DNA of 56,136 nucleotides from Candidatus Binatia bacterium (GCA_022826945.1 JAJDTY010000018.1:1-56136), one strand, 5' to 3'. Counted from the stretch's first letter, positions 8,731 to 17,445 are shown. Translations and numbers: made by a program. Notes: generated from the sequence alone by a model not told the origin.

Positions 8731-9153
8731 TTATGTAGCGAAGGGGCGCAGCAGGTTGTGAAACGGTTGCGTATCCTTCCATCGATACGTCTCGAAATCG
8801 CGCTGATCTGTGGAAAGAATCCGGCCTTCTCCGAGTTCGGTCGCCGCCACCACAAGCGAGGCGTCCGCCAGATCCATAGGTAGATTCGCGTAGCGCTCCA
8901 TCAATGCGTGGATAGCGCCGAGATGTTCCTGCCTGATCGTGTGGATGTCTACATTTTTCCACACTTGCTCGACGAAGCGTAATTCCGCGCGTACTCCCAA
9001 TCGCGAAAGCATAAGGTGGCAGGTTTCCGTTACCACCGGCCAAGTGACGACGAGGGTTTCGTCAAGGCCACGACTGGCCTCAAGCGCGGCTTCGTACCAG
9101 CGGTCTCGGCTATTTGCCAACGCCAGCCAATAGCCAGTGTCAGCCAATACCAT
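8731..9153 (-). CDS. vapC: PIN-domain ribonuclease toxin (VapC type)
   Basis: A 140-aa single PIN domain. The acidic residues that bind the catalytic metal are visible: D5 in MVLADTGYW, a Glu in VVTETCHL near residue 48, Asp in PMDLADASLVVA near 95, and Asp in STDQRDF near 115. Family members are metal-dependent RNases kept inactive by a co-expressed antitoxin. The start at 9153 overlaps the last 14 nt of the antitoxin gene in another frame (GCATGGTATTGGCTGA), implying translational coupling; an upstream in-frame ATG lies deeper in the antitoxin gene. The pair is isolated between catabolic genes, as usual for mobile stability or stress modules. RNA target unknown. Confidence 0.85.
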   Translation of the reverse strand: MVLADTGYWLALANSRDRWYEAALEASRGLDETLVVTWPVVTETCHLMLSRLGVRAELRFVEQVWKNVDIHTIRQEHLGAIHALMERYANLPMDLADASLVVAATELGEGRILSTDQRDFETYRWKDTQPFHNLLRPFAT

Positions 9154-9400
9154 GCTTTTCCTCCAGGTCACGTATGAGGTAGTGCTTGTATTGACTTGCT
9201 AAATCTTCGGGACCTTCGGCGCAGCCCACGAAATCGCTGCTCAACAAGGCGTCGAGCTTGTCGCGGGACCGCCCGGCTTGTTGGCAGTGCAAGAGGTCGA
9301 TGGCACGTTTGATGATCTCGCTTGTGTTGAGCCGTGTCAGCGATTGGAGTTGCCGCAGCTTCTCCGCCCGCTCGTCGTCTAATCTCGCATTGACTCGCAT
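9140..9400 (-). CDS. vapB: Ribbon-helix-helix antitoxin partner of the PIN toxin
   Basis: 86 aa. The N-terminus MRVNARLDDERAEKL followed by a helix and LNTSEIIKRAIDLL is a ribbon-helix-helix DNA-binding fold. The C-terminal half, with many acidic residues and DLEEKHGIG at the end, would wrap the toxin. The start at 9400 has a GAGGGG site; a longer frame to 9523 would run through the promoter and operator and is rejected. It overlaps the toxin gene by 14 nt. A perfect palindrome in the promoter just upstream is the expected autoregulatory operator. Confidence 0.8.
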   Translation of the reverse strand: MRVNARLDDERAEKLRQLQSLTRLNTSEIIKRAIDLLHCQQAGRSRDKLDALLSSDFVGCAEGPEDLASQYKHYLIRDLEEKHGIG

Positions 9401-9431
9401 ATGACATCCCCTCGTGGAATAGATACTCACG

Positions 9432-9460
9432 ATCATAGCGTGTATGACACTGTCATACAA
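9432..9460 (-). promoter_or_regulatory. Promoter of the vapBC-like operon
   Basis: Read on the minus strand there is TTGTAT (9455-9460), a 17-nt spacer and TATGAT (9432-9437), about 30 nt ahead of the antitoxin ATG. This fits a sigma-70 promoter. The 19-bp palindrome at 9441-9459 covers most of the -35 box and the spacer. Confidence 0.6.
9441..9459. promoter_or_regulatory. Perfect 9-1-9 palindrome, likely antitoxin operator
   Basis: TGTATGACA, one base, TGTCATACA: a perfect inverted repeat inside the promoter of the toxin-antitoxin pair. Ribbon-helix-helix antitoxins typically repress their own operon from such sites, so binding by the product of 9140-9400 is the natural reading. Confidence 0.65.
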
Positions 9461-9535
9461 TTCCGTGCCACCAGTACCCGACAGGCTAAAAAAGCAAGCG
9501 TATTTAGGATATAGGAAGGCCAACAGGAGGCATTT

Positions 9536-10297
9536 ATGCGATTTGAAAATAGGGGTGTCCTGATCACCGGCGCGGGGAGCGGAATCGGGCAGGCAGCAAG
9601 CCTGGCCTTTGCCACGGAAGGCGCTGCTATTGCCGCAGCGGACCTCCGGCTTGAAGCGGCCCAGGTAACTGCCGACGCGGTTGAGGAACTAGGCTGGCCG
9701 GCCGTGGCCCTCCAAGTCGATGTCACCCAACCGGATTCGGTGCAGGCTATGGTCGAGCAGGCCGTGGCTGGACTCGGCTCACTCGATGTGCTGATAAACA
9801 GTGCGGGGGTGCGCGAGATCGTACCCTTCCTGGAATTGCCCGCCGAAGAATGGACGAAGGTCATCGGCACAAACCTGACTGGGACGTTTTTGTGCAGTCA
9901 AGCCGTTGCCCAGCACCTGATTGCGCAGAATAAAAGCGGAAAGATTATTAACCTGTCGTCGGTCGCTGGTCTCATGGGCGTGCCGAACCGGGCGGCCTAT
10001 GTGGCCTCCAAGCATGGGGTGGTCGGCCTGACCAAGGAAATGGGCATGGAGCTGGCCGATAAGCATATTCAGGTCAACGCCATTGCCCCAGGCGTGGTCG
10101 AGACCGCTATGACCGCGGGCTATTTTGACAAGCCGGATATCGTAGCCTCGCTCAAAAAGGCGCATCCGGCCGGCCGCTGGGCTCAGCCCGAAGAAATCGC
10201 CAAGCTGATGCTGTTCCTGGCGTCTGAGGACGCCGACTTCATGACCGGCGCAACAATTCCCATCGACGGTGGGTTTGTGGCCGGCAAGGCTATCTAA
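9536..10297 (+). CDS. SDR family NAD(P)-dependent oxidoreductase 1
   Basis: 253 aa classical short-chain dehydrogenase/reductase. The cofactor motif ITGAGSGIG is near residue 10, NSAGV near 88, catalytic Ser in NLSSVAGL near 140 and YVASK near 155. The C-terminus ends MTGATIPIDGGF as usual. An Asp in AAADLRLEAA after the second strand suggests NAD(H) preference (inference). The ribosome site is CAGGAGG, 6 nt before ATG. It is followed 11 bp later by a CoA-transferase gene with its own weak site, so the two are probably one transcript acting on an acyl or hydroxyacyl substrate. Confidence 0.9.
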   Translation: MRFENRGVLITGAGSGIGQAASLAFATEGAAIAAADLRLEAAQVTADAVEELGWPAVALQVDVTQPDSVQAMVEQAVAGLGSLDVLINSAGVREIVPFLELPAEEWTKVIGTNLTGTFLCSQAVAQHLIAQNKSGKIINLSSVAGLMGVPNRAAYVASKHGVVGLTKEMGMELADKHIQVNAIAPGVVETAMTAGYFDKPDIVASLKKAHPAGRWAQPEEIAKLMLFLASEDADFMTGATIPIDGGFVAGKAI

Positions 10298-10308
10298 GGG
10301 AGTGTGAC

Positions 10309-11547
10309 ATGGCTGAACAGAAGCAGATTCTTGAAGGGGTCCGTATTCTTGATCTGACCCAATGGCTGGCCGGACCGCAGGCCACGCGGCTGATGGTGGA
10401 CCTGGGGGCGGAGGTCATCAAGGTTGAACTCCCACCCAAGGGCGAACACAGCCGGCATATCCGCATCGTGCCCAAGGACGGTAAGGATGGCGCCACGCCA
10501 AGCTATTTCATCATGCACAACCGGGGCAAGAAGAGCCTGTGCGTGGATGTCAAAACCCCGGCCGGCCAAGCTGTCATTAAAGATTTGGTCCAGCACTGCG
10601 ACGTACTGTTCGAGAACTTCACGCCCGGCATCATGGAGCGCTACGGCCTGACCTACGACAGCCTGTCCGCCGTCAACCCGAGTCTTGTCATGTGCTCGGT
10701 CTCGACCTATGGGCAGACCGGACCGTACTCCCGCCGCATCGGTAACGACCTGGTCGCCCTGGCGGCCGGCGGATTGCTGCATCTGGTCGGCGAGCCGGAC
10801 GGCTATCCGGCCTATCCGGCCTCGGCCATCGGCGATCACATGACTGCGCTCAACGCCTTTGGCGCAATCATGGCGGCCCTGTTTCATCGTCAGCGCACGG
10901 GCGAGGGTCAGCATATCGACCTAGCCCTGGTGGACTGCACCTATAACTCGCACGACTGGGCGCTGGCGGCCTATAGCGTGACCGACGGCGCGGTTGACCC
11001 GCAGCGCGGCGGCTCGCAGCGGGCCGGGGCGTTCCCCTACGGCGCGTTCAAATCCAAAGACGGCTACATCGCCATTGGACTGATTACCGAGGCCCACTGG
11101 GTGACCCTGGTTAAACGCATGGGACACGAGGAGTTACTGACCTCGCCCGAGTTCAAGACCAACCGCTGGCGCATTCAGAACGCGGACGCCCTGCGCGTCA
11201 TTATCGAAGAGTGGCTGCAATCGCTATCGAGCGACGAAGAGGCGATTCGGATTATGGCCGACGAACTCCGCCTGCCGGTTGCCCCGATTCTGTCCATCGG
11301 CCAATTCGCGGAAGACCCGCATTTAAGTAAACGCATGGTCGAAACCATGCCCAACCCCGACTACGGCGAGCTGAAGCTGCTCCAATCCCCCCACAAATTT
11401 TCCAAGACCCCACCGCGCATCCCCGGGCCGGCGTCACGCCTCGGCCAGCATACGGACGAGTTGCTGGGCAGCCTGTGCGGCTACACGGCCGAGCAAATCC
11501 AGGAATTAAAGGACCAGGGTATCCTTGTTGAGAATACGGACGAGTAG
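10309..11547 (+). CDS. CaiB/BaiF family CoA-transferase 1
   Basis: 412 aa, class III CoA-transferase that moves CoA between carboxylic acids. The N-terminus GVRILDLTQWLAGPQATRLM, the VDLGAEVIKVE motif and the KKSLCVDVKTPAG segment are hallmarks, and the conserved catalytic Asp appears in SAIGDHMTALNAFG near residue 180. These proteins form interlocked dimers in the cytosol. It sits 11 bp after an SDR gene and 19 bp before a secreted CMD-like gene, forming a likely three-gene operon. The donor and acceptor are unknown. A second family member lies at 45800-47002 with lower similarity. Confidence 0.9.
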   Translation: MAEQKQILEGVRILDLTQWLAGPQATRLMVDLGAEVIKVELPPKGEHSRHIRIVPKDGKDGATPSYFIMHNRGKKSLCVDVKTPAGQAVIKDLVQHCDVLFENFTPGIMERYGLTYDSLSAVNPSLVMCSVSTYGQTGPYSRRIGNDLVALAAGGLLHLVGEPDGYPAYPASAIGDHMTALNAFGAIMAALFHRQRTGEGQHIDLALVDCTYNSHDWALAAYSVTDGAVDPQRGGSQRAGAFPYGAFKSKDGYIAIGLITEAHWVTLVKRMGHEELLTSPEFKTNRWRIQNADALRVIIEEWLQSLSSDEEAIRIMADELRLPVAPILSIGQFAEDPHLSKRMVETMPNPDYGELKLLQSPHKFSKTPPRIPGPASRLGQHTDELLGSLCGYTAEQIQELKDQGILVENTDE

Positions 11548-11566
11548 CTGATGACAAGGAGAACGT

Positions 11567-12316
11567 ATGCAGAAGCGGAAAAAAATGACGGGTCTTTGGA
11601 AGACGAGCAGGAAGCTGACAATCGTACTCGTCTGCACCGTGGCCCTGCTGCCGCTGGCCGCTCACGCCCAAAACGCGGCCTACAACCAGACCACTCTGGT
11701 CGCGCTGTGTAAGATATCCGCCGCCGGTGCCTCGGGTCGGTTCGACACCGCCGAGCAACTTTTCGGCGAGGGTAAGGATGCCGGACTCAGCGAACTCCAG
11801 ATGTACGAGGCCGTCTTAAACCTGCTGCCCTATATCGGCTATCCGCGAACCCTGAGTACGCTGATACGCTTTCAGCAGGTGTATCCCGACTACATCAGCC
11901 AACGTTCCCAGGGGAAGAGTCCGCAGCCGACCGAACCCTGGCCGGAGTATGCTCCAACCATCTGGGGAGAACGCGGGATGCAGATTCAAGAGCAGCTCAC
12001 CGGCGGCAGCGAGGAGAACAAAAAGCTTATCCAGCAGCTTAGTCAGATCAGTCCCGAACTGGCCGAATGGGTACGCTATGACGACTTCGGTCGGGTCTTT
12101 GGTCGAGACGGGCTGCTCCTGATCGAACGCGAGGCCATTGTGCTTGGTGCGCTGATTGCCCAGGGGGCACCCCAAATCGCATTTCACTACAAAGCCCTGC
12201 TTCGTGTTGGGGGCGATGACGGTTTGGTTGATGCTCTGCTTGAGGCGGTAGCGGGTATCGTGGACGAAAAAGCGCTGGCCTCCGCGCGGCAACATATTGC
12301 CGAGGCGCGTCAGTAG
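11567..12316 (+). CDS. Exported carboxymuconolactone decarboxylase-like protein
   Basis: 249 aa with a basic N-terminus and a hydrophobic segment ending LPLAAHAQN near residue 35, a signal peptide with an A-x-A cleavage site. The mature part has two halves resembling the CMD/AhpD helical fold: TTLVALCKISAAGA to MYEAVLNLLPYIGYPRTL, and REAIVLGALIAQGAPQIAFHYKALL. Canonical AhpD has a CxxC; here that is absent (a lone Cys at LCKIS), so a peroxidase role is unlikely. Export of a CMD-fold protein is uncommon but known among secreted members. It is the third gene of a likely SDR/CoA-transferase operon. Function unknown. Confidence 0.7.
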   Translation: MQKRKKMTGLWKTSRKLTIVLVCTVALLPLAAHAQNAAYNQTTLVALCKISAAGASGRFDTAEQLFGEGKDAGLSELQMYEAVLNLLPYIGYPRTLSTLIRFQQVYPDYISQRSQGKSPQPTEPWPEYAPTIWGERGMQIQEQLTGGSEENKKLIQQLSQISPELAEWVRYDDFGRVFGRDGLLLIEREAIVLGALIAQGAPQIAFHYKALLRVGGDDGLVDALLEAVAGIVDEKALASARQHIAEARQ

Positions 12317-12337
12317 GAAACCACCGTAGATGAGGCC

Positions 12338-15193
12338 ATGACGCCAAGCCAGTTTATCACCAAGTGGCGCGCCTCAGAGTTGAAGGAACGCTCGGCGTCG
12401 CAAGAACATTTCATTGACTTGTGTCGGCTGCTGGGCGAACCCACACCTGCCGCAGCCGACCCCACCGGCGACCGTTACTGTTTTGAGCGCGGCGCGCGTA
12501 AAGACACCGGCGGCAAGGGCTGGGCCGACGTGTGGAAGCGCCATCACTTTGCCTGGGAGTACAAAGGCAAACACAAGGACCTGGACGCGGCCTTCAACCA
12601 GTTACGGCAGTATGCCTTGGCGTTGGAGAACCCGCCACTGTTGATCGTCTCAGACATGGCGCGGTTCCGCATCCGCACCAACTGGACCAACACTGTCAGC
12701 GAGACTCACGAGTTTACGCTGGACGATCTTGCGGACGCAGCCACGCGCAACATGCTCAAGTGGGCGATGTCCGAGCCCGAACGGCTCCGGCCCGGTGAAA
12801 CTCGGCAGGCCGTCACCGAACGCGCGGCTACCACTTTTGCCGCCCTGGCCCAGGCATTACGAGAACGCGGCCACGAGAGTCACATCGTAGCGCATTTCGT
12901 CAACCGACTGGTGTTCTGCATGTTCGCCGAAGACGTGGGTCTTCTGCCGAACAATATGTTCACGCGGATGCTGGAACACGCTCGGCAGCAGCCCGAGGAG
13001 TTTGCTGAGCTCGCCCGTGATCTATTCGGGTCTATGTCCACAGGCGGCCGGGTCGGCTTCGAGCCGGTAGCGTGGTTCAACGGTGGACTGTTCGACGGCG
13101 GCACGGCCCTGCCGTTGGAGAAGGCTGACATTGGTACCGTGCTGGCGGCTGCGGCACTCGACTGGTCGGAGATTGATCCCTCAATTCTCGGTACGCTGTT
13201 CGAGCGCGGGCTTGACCCGGACAAGCGCTCGCAACTGGGTGCGCATTACACCGACCGGGACAAGATCATGCTGATCGTCGAGCCGGTGGTGATTCGTCCT
13301 TGGTTGACCGAGTGGGAGACGGCCAAGGCTGAGGTCGCTGCTGTTCTGGAAAGAGCGGAAACTGCCAAATCTCCAGCCACGCGTACGCGCCGCCGGGCCG
13401 AAGCCGAGCGCTTGTTAGGCAAGTTCCTTGAGCGGCTGCGCGCCTTTATGGTGCTCGATCCTGCCTGCGGGTCAGGCAACTTCCTCTATCTGGCGCTGCA
13501 TGCCCTCAAGGACCTGGAGCATCGGGTGCAGTTGGAGGCCGAAGCGCTGGGCTTAGAGAGAGAATTCCCCGTCATTGGTCCGGCCAATGTCAGGGGCATT
13601 GAGATTAACGCCTACGCTGCGGAGTTGGCACGCGTCTCGGTCTGGATTGGTGAAATCCAGTGGATGCGGCACAACGGTTTCAACGAGTCCCGCGACCCGA
13701 TTCTCAAACCGCTCGACACCATTGAGTGCCGGGACGCCATTCTGACACCGGAGGGTGGTGAACCCGAGTGGCCGGAGGCTGATGTGGTGATTGGTAATCC
13801 GCCGTTTCTTGGTGGCAAGCTCTTGATCGCAAGTCTTGGCGAAGACTATGTCTCGAAAGTGTTCTCGACATACAAGGGTCGCGTACCTGCGGAAGCCGAT
13901 CTTGTTACCTACTGGTTCGTAAAGGCCGGTGAACACATAAAATCGGGCAAGGCGAAACGGGCTGGGCTTGTCGCGACCAATTCCATTCGCGGCGGTGCGA
14001 ACCGAAAAGCGTTACGGACCGCGACCAACGCACATCCAATCTTCGAGGCGTGGAGTGATGAACCGTGGGTCGTAGACGGTGCTGCCGTGCGTGTTTCCCT
14101 GGTCTGTTTCTCGCATCTGGACGGAGAACTAGTGTTGGAAGCGAGGCTCGACGGCTGTCCCGTGGACGAGATCCACGCCGACTTGACGGCGAAGAGCGGT
14201 GGCGCGGGCCTTGATCTGACCGAAGCGGAGCGTCTTTCTGAGAATGTTGGTGTTGCCTTCATGGGCGACACGAAGGGAGGTTCCTTCGACATCTCGGGCG
14301 ATTTAGCGCGAGACTGGTTGCACCTTCCCTCGAACCCGAATGGACGGACAAACGCAGACGTATTGAAACCTTGGATCAATGGTATGGGCCTGACTCGTCG
14401 TCCGACAGGCAAGTGGATTATCGATTTCGGTTGGAGCACGTCGGAAGGGGAGGTGGCACTCTATGAGGAACCGTTTCGACATGTGAAGGAACACGTGTAC
14501 CCCATGCGGCAGCGGAACCGCCGCGAAGCCTATCGCGTCTATTGGTGGCGGCATGTTGAGCCGAGGCAGGGTATGTGGCGAGCGCTGGACGGCTTAGCGC
14601 GCTACATTGCTACACCGACTGTTGCTAAGCATCGTCTGTTCGTGTGGTATGACGCGCGTATCTGTCCCGACCATCAATTGATCGTCATCGCCCGAGACGA
14701 TGACACAACCTTCGGCATCCTGCACAGCCGGTTTCACGAAATATGGTCGCTCCGACTTGGTACGTGGCTTGGCAAGGGTAACGATCCGCGCTACACGCTG
14801 ACCACCACCTTCGAGACATTTCCATTTCCCGAAGGTCTGACACCCGATATCCCCGCATCCGATTACGCCAATGACCCCCGCGCCGTTGCCATTGCTGAGG
14901 CTGCTCGGTGGCTGGTCGAACTGCGAGATCGCTGGCTCAACCCACCTGAATGGGTGGAGTGGGTAGACGAGCCGGTGCCCGGCTATCCCAAGCGCCCGGT
15001 GCCCCGCGACGAGGATGCCGCGAAAGCACTCAAGAAACGCACCCTGACCAATCTCTACAACACCCGTCCGCAATGGCTGGCCGACGCACAGGCCGCCCTT
15101 GATGCTGCTGTGGCGGAGGCTTATGGATGGCCTGCTGATATTTCCGACGATGAGGCGTTGCGCGAACTACTGACACTTAACTTGATGACTTGA
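12338..15193 (+). CDS. MmeI-type (type IIL) restriction endonuclease-methyltransferase fusion
   Basis: 951 aa single-chain restriction-modification enzyme. Near the N-terminus D64, E74 and K76 form D-x9-E-x-K, the nuclease pattern of MmeI. A helical spacer follows (about 150-320), with LGAHYTDRDKIM near 305. The adenine-N6 methyltransferase shows motif I VLDPACGSGNF near residue 373 and motif IV GNPPF near 486. The remainder, about 620-830, would be the target-recognition domain, ending in a helical tail. In this family one polypeptide both cuts and methylates one strand, so no partner methylase is needed, and none is seen. The recognition sequence is not predictable by eye. A frameshifted gene and a gutted PIN gene follow. 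Confidence 0.85.
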   Translation: MTPSQFITKWRASELKERSASQEHFIDLCRLLGEPTPAAADPTGDRYCFERGARKDTGGKGWADVWKRHHFAWEYKGKHKDLDAAFNQLRQYALALENPPLLIVSDMARFRIRTNWTNTVSETHEFTLDDLADAATRNMLKWAMSEPERLRPGETRQAVTERAATTFAALAQALRERGHESHIVAHFVNRLVFCMFAEDVGLLPNNMFTRMLEHARQQPEEFAELARDLFGSMSTGGRVGFEPVAWFNGGLFDGGTALPLEKADIGTVLAAAALDWSEIDPSILGTLFERGLDPDKRSQLGAHYTDRDKIMLIVEPVVIRPWLTEWETAKAEVAAVLERAETAKSPATRTRRRAEAERLLGKFLERLRAFMVLDPACGSGNFLYLALHALKDLEHRVQLEAEALGLEREFPVIGPANVRGIEINAYAAELARVSVWIGEIQWMRHNGFNESRDPILKPLDTIECRDAILTPEGGEPEWPEADVVIGNPPFLGGKLLIASLGEDYVSKVFSTYKGRVPAEADLVTYWFVKAGEHIKSGKAKRAGLVATNSIRGGANRKALRTATNAHPIFEAWSDEPWVVDGAAVRVSLVCFSHLDGELVLEARLDGCPVDEIHADLTAKSGGAGLDLTEAERLSENVGVAFMGDTKGGSFDISGDLARDWLHLPSNPNGRTNADVLKPWINGMGLTRRPTGKWIIDFGWSTSEGEVALYEEPFRHVKEHVYPMRQRNRREAYRVYWWRHVEPRQGMWRALDGLARYIATPTVAKHRLFVWYDARICPDHQLIVIARDDDTTFGILHSRFHEIWSLRLGTWLGKGNDPRYTLTTTFETFPFPEGLTPDIPASDYANDPRAVAIAEAARWLVELRDRWLNPPEWVEWVDEPVPGYPKRPVPRDEDAAKALKKRTLTNLYNTRPQWLADAQAALDAAVAEAYGWPADISDDEALRELLTLNLMT

Positions 15194-15288
15194 CACTTGG
15201 CCCGTTATAAGACGGAGCAGACTCGTTGGCTGAGCGTCAGTGAAGCTAGTCCGCCATTCTATCCGTACCCGTCTGGAGGGAGCACGGT

Positions 15289-15865
15289 ATGGACGAGCGT
15301 ATCTACAACCGAAACCGAAAATGGACGCGAGAGACGTTCCTAGATAATTTCACCGTCGCAGAAGAACGTCATGCCGCGCGACGCCTTTTAGACGTAGCCC
15401 GAGATTCTGGCGCCGCTTTTCACTGGGGACCGAGTGGTGTGAGCATCCGCATGCGATGCTCGCTTTGGGGAAACCCCAGTCTCCGTCGCTTGGCTCTACC
15501 CGCCGTCAACCACAGACAACGGGTGGATGAAAACCCGAGATTTCTCTTTCGGAGTCGCAATACTTGACGAAGAGCCGCCTCCGCCGCCCGCATTGAGCAC
15601 CGTCCTTAAGCAATGGGCGGATCAATTTGGAGCCGATAGTTTCACCACTAGGGTGGTAAAAGCCAGCGGGCTACCCGTCAAAGGGGTAGACGCGTGGTCC
15701 GTCAACTACCCCGACGCGGTCCAGCACCTTGACCTTCTCTCGGGTCGGCTTGCCAATATCCTGACAAAACTGCAATCCGCCACGGGGGAGCCTCCGACTC
15801 CGGAACGAGTTGCGCCGCTCTCTACTCTTCTTGGCGAATTGGACGCCGATAGAAGCGAACGGTGA
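15289..15865 (+). pseudogene. Hypothetical protein gene broken by a +1 frameshift near 15470
   Basis: The gene starts at 15289 with a GGAGGGAG site and reads in frame to about 15470 (AARRLLDVARDSGAAFHWGP...). It then continues in the next frame to 15865 (VSVAWLYPP, MKTRDFSFGVAIL, ALSTVLKQWADQFGADS). Removing a single base from the run GGGGAAACCCC at 15467-15477 joins the halves as SLWGTPVSVAWLYPP and gives a protein of about 191 aa. I do not recognise a named family. It could be a real frameshift or a homopolymer sequencing error. The stop overlaps the GTG start of the next gene by 3 nt (GTGA), so the two were once coupled. Confidence 0.6.
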
Positions 15866-16068
15866 TCTACCTCGATACCTCTGTTGTGCTCGCCCGCGCC
15901 CTGGACGCTTTTCCCGTGTCTGTTCGTACGCTCGACGCCCTGCATCTGGCGTCATGCGACTACCTGCGCAACCAAGGGCAGTTGGTCTCGCTTGCCAGCT
16001 ACGACCACCGGATGACCACCACCGCCCGCACCCTGGCTATACCCGTCTACGACCTGGAACCCTCCTGA
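15862..16068 (+). pseudogene. PIN-domain protein with the middle deleted
   Basis: 68 aa, about half a normal PIN domain. The N-terminus MIYLDTSVVLAR holds the first catalytic Asp, and from residue 13 it jumps straight to the C-terminal half, VRTLDALHLASCDYL and LASYDHRMTTTAR, with the later Asp residues. The central ~60 residues, including the usual conserved Glu, are absent without breaking the frame. It starts with GTG overlapping the stop of the preceding gene. Most likely a decayed toxin. No separate antitoxin is seen unless the frameshifted upstream gene was its partner. Confidence 0.6.
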
Positions 16069-16183
16069 ACCGTGCGACGGCTTACGGTTGGAACGAGTCG
16101 GGTGGCGGAAAGGTGTTGCGCGAATTGCTGGAATTGAGTCTGGCACAGGGAGAGTGAAAAGTGACTGGTAGCTGTGAGGAGAT

Positions 16184-16209
16184 GTCAGGTTACGCTTCGC
16201 TAACCTGAC
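16184..16209. repeat. Hairpin in the gene-free stretch 16069-16372
   Basis: GTCAGGTTA and TAACCTGAC form a perfect 9-bp stem with an 8-nt loop. An overlapping GATGTCAG (16181-16188) can instead pair with CTGACATC near 16253, so two foldings compete. No T-run follows. The rest of this ~300-bp gap shows no gene; a T-rich stretch lies at 16321-16336 before the ribosome site of the next gene. Confidence 0.35.
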
Positions 16210-16372
16210 CTCCGGCTGGTGAGCTTGGTGGAGGGCTTAGCAGAGCGCAAGCTGACATCCCCGACTGGAAAACCCTCACTCGACCTCCGGCTCTAAGCCC
16301 CGGTGATAGACAAGTGAGAGACTTTTTGTTTTTCTAGGCAGCCTCTACTACGAACCCAAAAGGAGAACGCGT

Positions 16373-17386
16373 ATGCTGCCAGTTGGTTATCTCCCCTGTA
16401 CTCAAGACCCCCCGTCCGGGACGAATATGGGACGGGTGATTGATGAAATTGTTGCCGAGGCCCAGGCCGCGGAGGCTAGTGGCTGGGACGGCTGCTTTCT
16501 GACCGAACACCACCAGCAGGAAGACGGCTATCTGCCCAATCCGTTGCTGCTGGCCGGCTTGGTCGGGATGAAGACCGAACGCATAAAGGTCGGCACGTGC
16601 GTGTTGTTGATGCCGCTCCACCATCCTGTCCATGTTGCGGAAGACTGCGCCGTGATTGACCAGGCGACCAAGGGGCGTCTCGTTTTGAGTCTCGGCGTGG
16701 GGTATCAGCAGCACGATTTCGACGCGTTCGAGATTCCGATCACCGAGCGGGCCACCCGGACCGAAGAAGCCATCGATATTATCCGCAAAAGCTGGACGGG
16801 GGATCGCTTCTCTTTTGAGGGCAAGCATTTTCACTATCAGGACACCCTGATTACGCCCGGTCCGAGTCAACAGTCCGGTCCGCCGATCTGGATGGCGTCC
16901 TGGACGCCGGTCGGGCTGCGCCGGGCAGGGCGGCTGGCGGATGGCTGGATCGCTGACCCGGTGCAGAGTCTCGGGGTCATTAAAGACTATGCCACCCGTT
17001 ACCGGGAAGCCGCAGAAAAGGCGGGCCGCAAGCCGTATATCTGCCTGATGCGCGATGCCGTGCTGGCCGACAGCATGGCCGACGCCGAAGCCGCGAGTGG
17101 GCCGACCATGTATACCCACCGTTTCTACTTTCAGTATGACGCCTATGTCCAGGACGAACACATCAAGGACATCAAGACGCCTGAAGAGTTGAGCTTTGGC
17201 ATAGCCTCCAAGGAGCGGCTGATTGTGGGCTCGCCCGAGGACTGCCTGGAGCAACTCCAGATGTGGAAAGAGGCGATTCAGCCGGATTATCTGATCATGC
17301 GCTTCCGGCAGCCGGGCGGTCCGTCGCACGAGAATACGCTGCAAGCCATACGTACCTTTGGCGAAAAAGTGATTCCGAAGTTGTAA
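16373..17386 (+). CDS. LLM class flavin-dependent oxidoreductase 2
   Basis: 337 aa luciferase-like monooxygenase fold. It shows FLTEHHQQEDGY near residue 42, MPLHHPVHVAEDCAV near 82, LSLGVGYQQHDFDAFEI near 105 and PPIWMASWTPVGLRRAG near 175. The pattern is close to LLM 1 at 7651. Predicted cytosolic, using reduced flavin or F420. The ribosome site AAAGGAG is 8 nt before ATG. It opens a run of catabolic genes: a MmgE/PrpD protein follows after 59 bp and another LLM protein after that. Substrate unknown. Confidence 0.88.
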   Translation: MLPVGYLPCTQDPPSGTNMGRVIDEIVAEAQAAEASGWDGCFLTEHHQQEDGYLPNPLLLAGLVGMKTERIKVGTCVLLMPLHHPVHVAEDCAVIDQATKGRLVLSLGVGYQQHDFDAFEIPITERATRTEEAIDIIRKSWTGDRFSFEGKHFHYQDTLITPGPSQQSGPPIWMASWTPVGLRRAGRLADGWIADPVQSLGVIKDYATRYREAAEKAGRKPYICLMRDAVLADSMADAEAASGPTMYTHRFYFQYDAYVQDEHIKDIKTPEELSFGIASKERLIVGSPEDCLEQLQMWKEAIQPDYLIMRFRQPGGPSHENTLQAIRTFGEKVIPKL

Positions 17387-17408
17387 GGGCGTTTCTTTCC
17401 CAGCGATC

Positions 17409-17440
17409 CTCACCCCGACCCTAGGGGAGAGGGGGAGGGC
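17409..17440. repeat. CCTCACCCCGACCCT-type dispersed repeat, copy 1
   Basis: The short gap before the MmgE/PrpD gene carries CCTCACCCCGACCCT followed by a G-rich complement. Related tracts lie at 34546-34579 and 54544-54583. In this copy the G-rich arm directly precedes the ATG and may double as the ribosome-binding site. Confidence 0.4.
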
Positions 17441-17445
17441 AGTCT

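Noticed and set aside
16334..17413. 359-aa open frame antisense to LLM 2
   Set aside because: It is a reflection of codon bias in the LLM gene, whose protein motifs are clear. No start signal.
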